NCBI RefSeq assembly: GCF_965638725.1
Contig: NC_134953.1
Location: forward strand, 9,385,001 to 9,449,000
From: Aptenodytes patagonicus
Taxonomy: Eukaryota > Chordata > Aves > Sphenisciformes > Spheniscidae
Length of the DNA: 64,000 nucleotides
Direction: 5' to 3'
Below, in pieces: positions 39,678 to 51,434 of the stretch. The first letter of the stretch is position 1; every line of letters starts with the position of its first letter. A program made the position numbers and the translations under genes. The notes beneath the pieces were generated by a model that saw only the letters and a list, made by a program, of their open reading frames with translations, was not told where the DNA came from and did no database searches.

Positions 39678-42600
39678 TCAGTGTTGCCTCGTCCTCTTGA
39701 GAAAAATCTCATGCATATAGTCCCAAAATCTTCCCTGATGCGACTCGTTGCGATGAATCATAGCAGTGAGGGCCTCACCCTGATCAAGGCTTTGCCAATA
39801 ATCCTGCAGCCACATCTCTTTCCAACTGAAACAAAAAAAGAGACACCACCATAAGCCATTAAAAAAACAAATGAGTCTGCAGCTGTTAATAGCACTGAAA
39901 CAATTTTTTTTTCTTTCACCTAAGAGGAAAACAGGCCCAGAGGTAGTCATGACAAAGTATGTTGTTACCGTGCCATTGTGCTCCAAGTCATTTAAAGAAA
40001 CTTGCTATGAAAATTCTCTACGGGAAATGTAAGTTCAGCATTAGCTTTACAACATTCTAGAAATACCAGCATGCGACTGTAGTGTTAACCAAAGAGACTA
40101 AATTATTAACTGTACAGAATAAAACCTTCTATTAAAATAAAATCTAGCACAGAGTCCTTATATCATTTTGGGAATAGCTTTCCATGGCCAGTATGTGTAT
40201 AACAGTTAGCCTAAGAATCAATTTTTTTTCCAGATAAACCATTTAACAATTAGAAAATGACAGCTAGTCATTACAAACTCAGGTTATACATGGCAGAGAC
40301 AAAAAATCATTATATCCCTCAACCCTGACTCTATCTGTAGACTACACGGACGAGTATACACTTTCTCTTTTTCAATGCATACATTCTCAAACTTTTCATA
40401 GCACAGACTACACCACTGCAACTTTCAGCAATTCCCTTCCCATTCATGATCATGTGGACTACTACTCTCATTTGTGTTATATCAAGGTATGGCAATAATT
40501 TATTTATCTCCCAGCAGGAGTAGGGAAGTGATGGTGCCCCTGTACTCGGCACTGGTGAGGCCGCACCAGCTCGAATACTGTGTTCAGTTTTGGGCCCCTC
40601 ACTACAAGAAAGACACTGAGGTGCTGGAGCGTGTCCAGAGAAGGGCAACGAGGCTGGTGAAGGGTCTGAAGAACAAGTCTGATGAGGAGCGGCTGAGGAA
40701 ACTGGGGTTGTTTAGCCTGGAGAAAAGGAGGCTGAGGGGAGACCTCATCGCTCTCTACAACTACCTGAAAGGAGGTTGTAGCGAGGTGGGGGTCGGTCTC
40801 TTCTCCCAAGTAACAAGCGATAGGACGAGAGGAAATGGCCTCAAGTTGCGCCAGGGGAGGTTTAGATTGGACATGAGGAAAAATTTCTTCACCGAAAGGG
40901 CTGTCAAGCATTGGAACAGGCTGCTCAGGGAAGTGGCTGAGTCACCATCCCTGGAGGTATTTAAAAGACGTGTAGAGGTGGTGCTTAGGGACATGGTTTA
41001 GTGGTGGACTTGGCAGTGCTAGGTTAACGGTTGGACTCGATGATCTTAAAGGTCTTTTCCAACCTAAATGATTCTATGATCTATGGTGAGACATTTCTGC
41101 AGTGTACACCAACAAAGACCTCAAAATAAACCTTTTAACATAGACTACAATGTGAAGGATCATAGACAGAGGCTTACTTCTGCATTAAAAAAAAAAAAGT
41201 CTGCTGAAATGTTCCTTTCTAAAATGCAGCACTTGGACACACTGTGAGATCACTTTGCTTACCAGCTAAATCTATTAACCTTTGTTCAAGGACTGCCAAC
41301 ATGAGTTACTTGTTTTTTAGAGCACTGAATAAGGGCACACATTAGGAAAATTAGTATACTTGCATTAAGTACTAGACACAAGACTAAGTGGCAGTAGGTA
41401 ACAGAAAAAAGAAAATGTTTTCCAGCTGAACTCTATGGAAACAACACTGAAAGGAATTCCAGTATCCAAGTGAGGACTCCTGTCAAAAACATTAAATAAG
41501 AACACTTTGGTATTTTTCTTTTTACATTGCTGTTACTGGTTTTTAAGAAAATAATTTCACTCTGATTCTGTAACTTGGAAAAAATTGGTACCCCAGGATG
41601 AACAGGACTGTACAAATATCCTCAAACTACCAACTACATACACCTGAAATGTTATTACCGTAAGATACAGATCTATCTTTAATCCTGGCTGATTATTGGA
41701 TTCTGTTGCAAGAGACACCTTACAGTGTACACATAGCAAATCTGATACACTTTTAAGCTGATTTTTCTCTTGTCATAAATAAAAACTGTGACATCGACAT
41801 AAAATGGAACTAGCAAAACCATGATAGTTTCAAAATATTCCTTTATCAAAGGCATATTGGCTTCTCTTTTCTCATGCTACCACAGATGAAAACTTTAGGT
41901 AACTGGAAAGGTAATGTCACTTAAGTCTTCTTACAGTTATCTTCTCAAACACCCCACTTCTGGAAAATGAATCCTTATCAATGAAACAAACCAAACATTT
42001 CTTTTCACAAAGGTGGGAGTCCAAGAATAATTGGAGATTCCAGTTCCTACTAAACAGATATTCTACTCATCAGTAGCACTGTAACTCACTATCTTATACT
42101 GTACAAAGCAGCCCAGAATTCAATAGATTATAGCGACTGACCCATAACCTAACACATACAAATGGTTGTTCTACAGCCTTTCTTCTTAAGCTCACTTGGG
42201 TGTGAAGCCCAGAAGTCCAAATACAAGTGAGGCTGCAAGCATAAGGATTTAGGAACCACATCTCCACACTTAGAGCTAAAGGACGGCAAGGTGAAAGTAT
42301 AAAAATGTGCTCTGGCTACATATACCTACATAGAGAGAGATTCTGATGCAACAGTTCTGTCAATTCAGCACATTCATGAACCCTAAAAACAAGTTACATC
42401 TGGGAATAAGGGTTACAGAGCATGCAGATGCGCAGGGTAACCTTATTGTAATTGGGTACTTGCTCTAAAAATACATAAACTCCAATTGCCTTTGTTGTTC
42501 TCTGAGTTCCAGAAGCCTCCAGAACTCAAAGTCACAGTGTATGTTTATAGTCAGACCTTGTATGTTGCATATATTCTATCATCTGTAACCCCACTAGGCC

Positions 42601-45600
42601 CGTGTCATTTTTCCACAATGATGTTTTCTAAAGTAACAAAATACACAATTGGCTGGCTCAGTAGACAATCATTTAAATTGATCATACTGTTGACATATTA
42701 CTGTCAAACTCTGGCAAAACATGAGCACGTTTAGCTGATGCTTTGGTGGCAATTTTACGTTACTGTCGCACCATTTACAATTCTAAGCAATCATGTTCCA
42801 TTTTGGAGATAAAAATGGTGAAAGCTCAGATGCTTACGAGATAGAAACCACCGTCTTTCACTGGAGATCCCCTTGATCATGCCTCAGAAGGTACAGATAC
42901 ATATCTTTCTAAAGTAGATAGCAGACAATGTAAAAGCTTCCCTGGTACAATTTCTCCAGACACATCTTATGTCTGTAAACATGGGGAGAATAACACACTG
43001 TGGTTCAGTGGGACATGGAAACTTCCGTGGGATGCAGCTGTAGCTTGGATTATGGACCAATTGTTCAAAACTCCTTGCTGATGACCACTGCACAGGATGA
43101 CGGAGTACCTGAGCTCGAGTGGCATAGGCACCCATGCTGTGCCTTCAAAGGCATTTCTCTACTGCCACCTGCTGCTCAAGCAGAAGAAAATCTCTGAAAA
43201 AGTAGAGAATACTCTCGTAGGGTAGGATGCTGCATAGCATGCTACAAAGGAAAAGCACATTTTGCTACCGAGACTGAGAAAAGGTATTACTATAAAAAAG
43301 CGCCAATAAATCAATCGAACAACAGAAAACAAAGGATTATGGACCCCTATTACTTACAAGCATAACTTTTCAATTAGTCCACATGAGAATTAATTGTACT
43401 GTGAAAAATGCTTTTTAATGACAAACTTCACAAGTTTTGTGAAATAGGCCTTTCCTAAACAACCTGAATGACCTCAGGCTTACTTTCCTTTTTTAACTTC
43501 ACTTGGCCATTTTTGAAAGCATCCAAACATAGGATGAAGTAGTTCCCCATGCTTACAAAATTCTTCATACTTTTTTGTGGACAGGTAACATAATAAAAAC
43601 TTTTTTAGAGCTTCATATCCACATAGGACTTAGTTCTGGGTTAGCGTACTTGAAATGATGGATTCTACATTTTCAACACACTGTTCCTTCTAACATTTTA
43701 ACACTCCTAAGCATTCAATTCCTTAGTCTAGGAAGTCATTAACAAAGCTGTAAACTGATATAAACTGGGATAGGGTATATTGACAACTTCCTTCTGGACA
43801 GTGCATGAGATCTTCCCAGTATTTTCAAAAAGTCATTAATTTAATACTACAGCGGGACTGACATCAGAACATTGAAATCTTTGGTGACAGGTAGCTATGA
43901 ACATAGGCAAGATCTGCTACGGCTGAGGGTTTATCTTTATGATGGCTGTCTGATGGCTTATACAAAGTGAATTGCATGCACTTGAGTCATTGCCTATAAA
44001 GACAGAAATTGTTGCAGGTAATGCAAAGAAAAATGACAAACCTGGGGGATCCAAACATGTTACACTAGTAATACACACTACAAAGAGTACACGCATGGTT
44101 TATGAACTGCAAGAACCCTTCCTTCTAGCAACTGCAACTTCAAATGCTGTCAACGGAAAAACTCAAGGTTTGGGAACCCAAGCACTGACTTGTTTTGTAC
44201 CAACACATGTATAAATACTAAGTAGACCACGCAAACAAAACCCTATTCTGCCTGTCAAAAGTGGTTGCCTCAGGGTTGGTGTGGTTCGTTCCCTGCTGAC
44301 AGACTTCAGGGCAGCTCGCGCTAGAGATGGCTAACACTGGGCTATCGGCCTGGGAGATTCCAGCAACACTAGCAATCCCTGCGCGCAAAGGGGACAAGAA
44401 ACTACTCAACTTACTCTCTGTCCTGCGCGGTCCCTCTCCTAAATAAATGGGATGGCGTCCTTCAACACAAGCCAGAATTCTGTCACACAAAACAACAAGA
44501 AGTCTTGTGAAGTATTCTGGGTGAGCCTAACTGCTGCTCTGAAGTCAAGAGGGGTTAACCAGACCTGCACCAAACAGTGGCAACCCCATTCTTAACGCAG
44601 TACTTTTTAATGAGGTATAGAGCTTCTTTCACCCAAGGGCTACCAAGTGCTTTACCATCTCTGTACCGAAAAACATTCCTCAAACAAACAAAGAAACAAA
44701 CAAGGCTAAGACAGACAAAGGATAACGATATTGCCCAAGGTCACAGAGCATTTTAGCAGAATATTATGGGTGACTCACGCTCCTCATTCAACCACTAACC
44801 AATACCACTGTCCAAACCCCTTTTTCAGCCTCAGTGTTACACAGTATTAGCAGAACTACCATACCACCCACAAGACATAACATAAAGTGTAACGGGAGAT
44901 GTATTAAGAGATCCTTTAAGTACAAAGCATTATTAAAAGTTACAGCTACTATTATTTGAAGCTTTTTTCCCCTTCAAAAAGCATAGTATTGGTACATTAC
45001 CCGTCTCCTCCAGAGAGGTCTTCAACACTTCCAAACCCAGGGGTTGGCATAGGACATCCCATGTGCTTGAACTGAGCTATGCGAGGTCTGGGAGCTGGAA
45101 TTTTCCCATGAGACTTCTTGTGTTCCTGCTCCCCTTTGACCCGGCTGTTCTCCCTGTCACAGATGAAACACTCGAAGCCATTCAGGTAATTGGGCAGAGT
45201 CATGTCATTCACACCCCACTCCCGCCTCTCCAAGCTCTCTAGCAAGAACTGGTTTTTGATTCCACCATGGTTTTTATACTCTAGATACTTCATATATTCC
45301 TCTCCATTCTTGTCCAGGAAATCAAGATACTTTGCCAGCTCTTGGGGGCTGTCAAAGTCATCTATAAGAATGACGGAGAGGTTGTTTGGCATCCAGTCCC
45401 GCACAGCTGGGGAGCCTCGGTACACTGGGACAGCACCCAAGTGCATTGGACGCCACAGCTTCTCTGTCATGTAGTCATCACATATGGCATTCTCCAAGGC
45501 CAGATGAAACTTGTACCTGGCGATAAAAGTCATAAATTCAGAATCTTCTGTAGTGGCTGTAGAAGTGTCCCTCAGTCGCTCACTGGGAAGCTCACGGTTA

Positions 45601-47649
45601 TGCAGGCATTTCCCATAGGAGTCAACCTAAAATAACAACCGGAATCTTTACAAAGTGATTTGTTTGCCCGGAGGTTGTTTTCAGAGCTTGTAGTTCTCAT
45701 AAAATTCCTAACTTCGATCAATTCCTAGCTACCTTAGTTTAGCTTAGCTTCACTTTCACTCCAAGTTCTTTCCCTTGTGACTATCCCTAGAGTCCCAGTT
45801 CTAACAGCTTTAGAGGAAACCGAGTGCTCAGAAATGAAGATGTCACCCAAAAATGTATTTATTAGCAGACAAATCAGAAACTGAGAGGTAAGGAAGGGCA
45901 TTCAACTCTCTCTATGTTAATTTAAGTGTCATCTTTCTACTTAACAGGGACGCAGTACTTTTCCAAACAGTTATTACACACAGTTCCTGCCAGTCTCAGC
46001 AAGCTGGCAAAAATTTTCCATTTGTTAGACTGAGAAAAATTGATGCAGGGAGCTAAAAGAATACTGTCTGAAAATGAAAGACAATACACTTGATCTGGAA
46101 TCTACTTCGTACTTCGACAATACACAGTCATATTTTAAAAATTTTGTCTTTGCTTCACTACTGAGTACAGGATGAACTTGTACAATAAATGAATCACTAC
46201 CAATAGAAACAGTAGAAATGACTAGGAAAAAGACATTTCAGATAAAGACTAAAAGCACATGCTTGCTTTTTTTTTCCCCTCATCTACTATCCTCCAGAAT
46301 TTTTAAGAAAAAAAAAGCAATAAACTTTTTTTCTGCTAGAAAGAAACGACGTTATTTCAGCTTATGAAGCTCCTCTCCATCAGCTGTGCCAGAGCAGTAC
46401 AAACCACCATGGAAATAACATGGTCCTACCACAACGCAGATAAGCAGATTCTCAAAACACAGCAACCAGTCTTTTTCTTGCACACCTATATTTTCAAATG
46501 GGAGCAGGGCTTGTAAATAGACAGCCTCCCCGTACGGTAACTTAAAGGTCCAGAGATTTCAGCAACTTGGAGCACCTGGTCCACAAGACCATGCTTATTC
46601 AGGCTGAGCCCAACTTGTGACTGATCCCGAGTCTGGCCAACTCCACAACTAACAGCTACCATTGGGCCTACCTACTGGCATGCGGTGTAGTCTAGACCAC
46701 GCTTTGGGAAGGAATACAACTAGTTTTTCTGTCCAGCTTGTAGTCGGCATGCATCCCGTTACGATTCGTGTCTTGGCTAAAAACAAGGACAAACAAACCC
46801 CATTAAAAAGAGGAGCTGGAAGGGGGCGGCCAGGCGGGCCCAGCTCCTGCAGCAACACCATGCCGCGACTTCCCTGCCCACCCCACCTACCTGGATGTAC
46901 TTCATGAGCTCCCTCACGTAGCGGTCCCTGTCCGAGGGGACATCGCAGTGGGACTGCATGTACAGCACCGGGGCATAGCCCTTCCGCCGCCACGCGTCCT
47001 TCTCGGCCAGGGGCACCGCCGGGCCCCGCAGGTACCCCACGCCGGGCAGCCACTGCAGCGTGAGGGGATAGTCGGACTCCCGGCGGAAGGTGGCCGTGTA
47101 GTTGAAGAGCTGGATGCCGGGCGTGTGGGAGAGCAGGTAGTTGTTCATGGGGGACTCCTCGTGGAAGAGCGCCCAGGTCTGGTGGGACAGGCGGGGCAGC
47201 GGCGCCTCGTAGGCCCTGAAGTCGGTGCCGTAGAAGATGAGGGCCTTGGTGCGGCGGTGCCGGGCCACCCGCCGGCTACGGGTGACGAGGCAGGAGCCCC
47301 GCGGGCAGTCGATCCGCTCCGTGTCGCCGGGGAAGTGGGGGAAGAGGCTCCCGCTCCACCACAGCAGGATGGGCAGCGCCTTGTTGCTCCGCGTGTCGTT
47401 GTTGCCGGGGCCGCGGTACGACGCGGCGGCGACGAAGGCCGCGCCCGGCGGGACGGCATCCTGCGCCCACCCCTCCGCCCCGCACGGCTCCTCGGCGCCC
47501 GCCAGCCCGGCCTCCCCGTCCGCCGGCGGCCCGCCCGCTCCCGGCCCCTCCGCGGCCAGCGCGGCCCCCGCGCCGCAGGCCAGCGCCAGCGTCACCCAGA
47601 GGCAAGCGGGCCCCCGCCGCGGGACGCGGCTCGGCCTGCCGCCACCCAT
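39678..47649 (-). CDS. FUT11: FUT11, GT10-family fucosyltransferase, complete, 3 exons
   Basis: Glycosyltransferase family 10 enzyme of the ER/Golgi that transfers fucose from GDP-fucose. Long listed as an alpha-1,3-fucosyltransferase; FUT10/FUT11 have more recently been reported as protein O-fucosyltransferases. Exons: 47649-46891, 45626-45001, 39825-39678; phases 0 and 2; 510 aa (human 492). The chosen ATG (strong context) is followed by an Arg-rich head and a hydrophobic anchor at about 15-32. Conserved FUT11 segments: [23 protein letters not shown], then in exon 2 [10 protein letters not shown] and [10 protein letters not shown] (about 304-313), the donor-binding block of GT10. Exon 3 carries [16 protein letters not shown]. 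The final residues differ from human (R-T-R-Q-H). Exon 1 is extremely GC-rich and part of the CpG island; intron 2 (5.2 kb) hosts a CR1. Confidence 0.97.
40505..41092 (+). mobile_element. CR1 LINE, 5'-truncated, relatively young
   Basis: This is the 3' end of a chicken-repeat-1 LINE, inserted antisense to FUT11 in intron 2. A frame of about 160 codons, open from the truncation point to 41001, encodes the C-terminal part of the CR1 reverse transcriptase: the segments [21 protein letters not shown] and [10 protein letters not shown] are diagnostic. After the stop comes the short CR1 3' UTR with 'cttttccaacctaaatgattctatga', ending in the CR1-type ATTCTATGAT tail rather than poly(A). The 5' truncation is typical of CR1. 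The unbroken frame argues for a fairly recent insertion. No target-site duplication is obvious. Confidence 0.95.
44681..44703 (+). repeat. (CAAA)n microsatellite, FUT11 intron 2
   Basis: Short imperfect tetranucleotide run of CAAA with one AAGA interruption. Confidence 0.75.
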
Positions 47650-47880
47650 GCCCGCCGCCCCGGGCCAGCCCCGCCGGCCCGGCCCAGGAAGCGGCTGCGA
47701 GGGCCCCGCCCGAGGGCGGCGTTCCGTCACGGACAGCGAGGGGCGTAACGGCCGGCGGAGCGCGGCGCGGCCCGGGCGAGGCCGAGGCGGGGTCCCCGGG
47801 AGCGGGGCAGAGCCGGCCCCGGTGCCGCCTCGCTCCCCCTCCTGTCGCTTTGTGCGCGACTGTCAGCGGCCGTAGGGGCA
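46850..47880 (-). promoter_or_regulatory. FUT11: CpG island covering FUT11 exon 1 and promoter
   Basis: Dense CpG and GC content extends across the whole first coding exon and about 230 bases upstream of the ATG, with several CCCGCC/GGGCGG boxes. Composition falls abruptly at about 47880. Long open frames on the plus strand here are by-products of GC-rich antisense sequence. Confidence 0.8.
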
Positions 47881-47899
47881 GCGAAAGGTAACACAGATC

Positions 47900-49440
47900 C
47901 GTTAAGACAACAGCAGCGCTTCGGTAATGTGCTGCCTTACTTCAAGGTGATGTGAATCCTCTGCCTCTAACGCAGGCGTGAGGACACCTGCGTGGCCGGT
48001 ACCTTCGGCTGAGAGGGAAAAACCCCGAGCTGCTTCACTGCGCCAGCAAATACACCTGCAGAGAGGTGGTTCCTGTACCAAGCAGGCGTTTAGATGGTGC
48101 AAGAAAGTACACCGAGATTAGCTCCGGCTGAAGACCATAAAGGCAGGGAACAGAAAACGTCTTTCTGTAACAGAACTTTTGGGTTGGGTTTGGTTTTTGG
48201 TTTTTTTAATATCTACAGGGAGGTTTAAAGCTCCCTTGAAGCTGCTCTTCTGTACCAACCCAGAATAACTCATTTGGTGTTAAAATATTCTGTAAATGGG
48301 AAATTGGTATCTGCAAAGCTGAGTTTGGGCTACACTATAAAAATAAAAAAAGTATGCTAGAATTACCACTCAGTTATGGAACTGCTAAAAGCTTCAAATT
48401 CATTCCTTAAGAGATAACTTAATCCCAATCACAATACTTATAACTGATAATTCGTAGTCAGTATGGACACAAGCAAATAAGTATTCTCTATCTGTATAAG
48501 GAACAGGTTAAAACATGGGAACCTTTTTGCTTTCCTTTGAAAAGTTAGGTCTTGAGGCTGCTCGGGCATGATCCAGAAGCACAACACAGCCAGTACGGAA
48601 AGACTACCACCCCCACGCCATCCCTGCCAGAGTGCTAACAGACATGGGCTCTGCGAGGCAACTTCCACGCGCATGGGAAGGGGTGCTGCCACAAAAATGC
48701 CCGCAAGCACAGTTTACTCCACACGATTAATGCACAAGATGCACAAGGCCCATCATTATCGCAATATATCAGTTCAGTAGCAGATTCTGGACATCGTGTA
48801 CATTCTGTAGGAGGGTAACCTCAAAAATATTCTACAGCAAACTAAGTACTGTTGGATATTTAGCATTCAGATTGTCTTGTGCTTTCATAGAGATTGTTAT
48901 AAGGTTTATCAGCACATTGTACAATATCCACGTTCTAGGCTACGGTCAAGTTACACTGCCAGTTCGATCTGAACTTGCATTTCTGCAATTAGCACCCTCC
49001 CCTCCAAAAAACCCCCCACCCCTCCCAACTTCCATGCTATCTTAACTCTGAAATAGTCGCTCTATTTCTCTGAAAAATTAAGACTGCAGAAGTCTTTAAG
49101 TTAACATTGTCACAAGGTAAGGGTAATACTTTCCAAAGTAGACAAAAAAAAAAAAAACCAATCAATCTGACCCAAGCTGTTAGAGAAAATGGAAGTCTCC
49201 TTGCAAAATGAAAGTTCAGAAGGGGCAGAAAGTTTAAAAATGTTCATCTAAGCAAAGTAACACTGAGATTAAACAGCACCTTTTGTCTGTTGACTCTTGT
49301 TGAATTTCTTATCACCATTCACTGTGAATAAGGGAAAAAAAAAAAAAAAGAGACTGAACTTGGTCAGCAGAAGATTGGATTGTAAAGGATCAATCAGCTA
49401 GGCTTCAGCCCGTCCCATTTCCTCCCTCCCGCAAAATACA
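47900..49440. other. Spacer between FUT11 promoter and SEC24C 3' end
   Basis: No coding exon was recognised. The stretch includes T-rich and A-rich runs and short conflicting open frames. It separates the FUT11 CpG island from the likely SEC24C polyadenylation region. Confidence 0.6.
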
Positions 49441-49462
49441 GGGTTTGGAAAAATAAGCAGTG

Positions 49463-49509
49463 TTTATTTACTAACAATGACATAAAATACATCTTAATAT
49501 ATTTTTATT
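49463..49509 (-). terminator. SEC24C: Candidate SEC24C polyadenylation signals
   Basis: Two minus-strand AATAAA hexamers, at 49504-49509 and 49463-49468, are the first canonical ones found downstream of the SEC24C stop. They would give a 3' UTR of about 1.9 kb. A shorter isoform using a variant signal cannot be excluded. Confidence 0.45.
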
Positions 49510-51434
49510 TCTTTACAAATTAAAAGATGCATTGGAAAAACAAGTGAAGAAAATGAAGGTTCATTTATGATTTCATTTCCACCCCACACACCCCCCCAGT
49601 ATTAATACTAGAAATCAGTATTTGTGGAAGTCTGTGGTTGCTGTGCCTTATATTCCTGGGAAGTTGTTTTCCCCCTCTGGTTAAAAATCCTCTAGATTTT
49701 TTGGTTGGAGGCAGTACGCGGAGTAAAAATTGAGCCACGTTCATACAAAAACTCTGAAGGTTCTGTCAACTGCGTCTTGAGAGTTTCTCCACTACAATTT
49801 TCATATTCTCCTTTCTGTGTAGTGATGGGAGGGAAGACAAACTAGCAGCATTAGAAGAAAAATGGATTTATATACATGCTACAGGATACAGAACTAAAAC
49901 CACAGCCAGATATTTTTCTGATCTTCACAAGGACTTTCCTCTGAAATATCAAGCCCAGATAATACCTTCTCTAATCCACCCACATTCTTCCTTCCACTTT
50001 TAGTGCTATTGGTAGCTTAAACTCCTGGGTATTGTAAGAACACTCCTTAAGCATTCAGGCTAAAATATACAAGCCCCCTTTCAAAAGCGAATAAACGAAG
50101 CCCTTAGAATTCTGAATTTGATTTACACTCGCTCCCTCTTCGCAGGAGTCTTCTCATCCACCCTTGCAGAATGGAGCAGCAGAGTGGCCAAAGTGGATGG
50201 ATAAATCTGTCTGAGGTATTTTAGTTTAACAAACAGGCTTATAAAAAGTTTTGTGCAAGCTGATCAGTAGGTAGAATGGGGGAGGGTATAAACTCCAGTA
50301 ATGAAACTCTTCACTACGGCCCAGATGCTTTCAATAACCGAAATCAGGTACTTGAAATACCTACTACAGGACAGTCTAAATCTTAGTTTTTGTATCCCCT
50401 TCCTTGTATTCCAGGGTACAAAGCAGTCTCAAATTTGCATCAGTGTAATTCAAATTCCTGCTTGTTTGCTATAATTCACAATAATATGTTTGAAAACGGC
50501 CACTTCCTTATCATCCAGTTCCTACACAGCCCCACATCACCTTGTTAAAAGTATTCTCTGCCTAAGGCTAAGAGGCTTTTGTTCCCACCACCATCTGGAT
50601 AGACAAGTAAGCTCTGCAGGAGAGGCCATGGAACATGGATTGAGTAGGACATTACAGAGCCGTGCAATAAGGAGTCACCACACACGCAACAGGAAGCACC
50701 ATCTCTACCCCTACGCTGTTCAGACGCCGTTGGTTGTTGCTCACTGAACTGTTACTTACTCCATTGCAGATCTGCACAGCAACGTATAGTACAGGAAAGA
50801 CTGTGGAAGGACATTTGCCCTGCTGCCTCCTGCCTTACCACTCGTTTCCTTTTTCATGGATTTCTGGTTCAGCCAGCCACGTGATACATCTGTGCTCTGC
50901 AACGTCACGTTTCCCTCTTAAGAGAAGACGACAAAATGTTTGGCTGCTCCAGCTCCCATCACCTGACCTGCCTCTTGGCCTCCCAACCTGCGCATCCTCT
51001 TCACACTTGGAGCATGCACACGCGCCCATACAAACACACAGCAACTACCAGAAGTTTTGAAGAGTTATCGCTTTTTCACCCAATGTTGAATCATGTACAA
51101 TGAACTGAAAAAAACTACATTCATTACGACAGGATTAGCGAGCATGGGGTGGGGGGGTGAACTCCTGCCAAGCACAGGAAACAATTTAGATACAAGTAAA
51201 AGACCTGGTATCAAAGGCCTTTTTTTTCTTTTTTTTTAGCCCTCACCAGGAAAATTTTCATCTCTCATACAGGACTGGGAGAGGTTGAAAGGGTTTCTGC
51301 TTATGCAATGTGTATTAAAAATTATGGAATTGTACAGATTTCTACGTTGTCCTTTTTGAGGGCGCTGGGCCTTCTGATCAGGTCATTAGTGGAGACTGAA
51401 ATGTCACTGCTGAGTTCCAGCACCACTCCCTCCT
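49510..51434 (-). other. SEC24C: Probable SEC24C 3' UTR
   Basis: The stretch between the SEC24C stop codon and the first canonical downstream polyadenylation hexamers has no recognisable coding potential. It contains T-runs (near 51220-51240) and a C-run near 49590. Confidence 0.4.

Noticed and set aside
46948-47875. Long plus-strand open frames (up to 266 codons) across the FUT11 first exon
   Set aside because: They are antisense to a clear GC-rich coding exon, have arginine/proline/alanine-rich composition and no family resemblance; GC-rich exons commonly produce such shadow frames.
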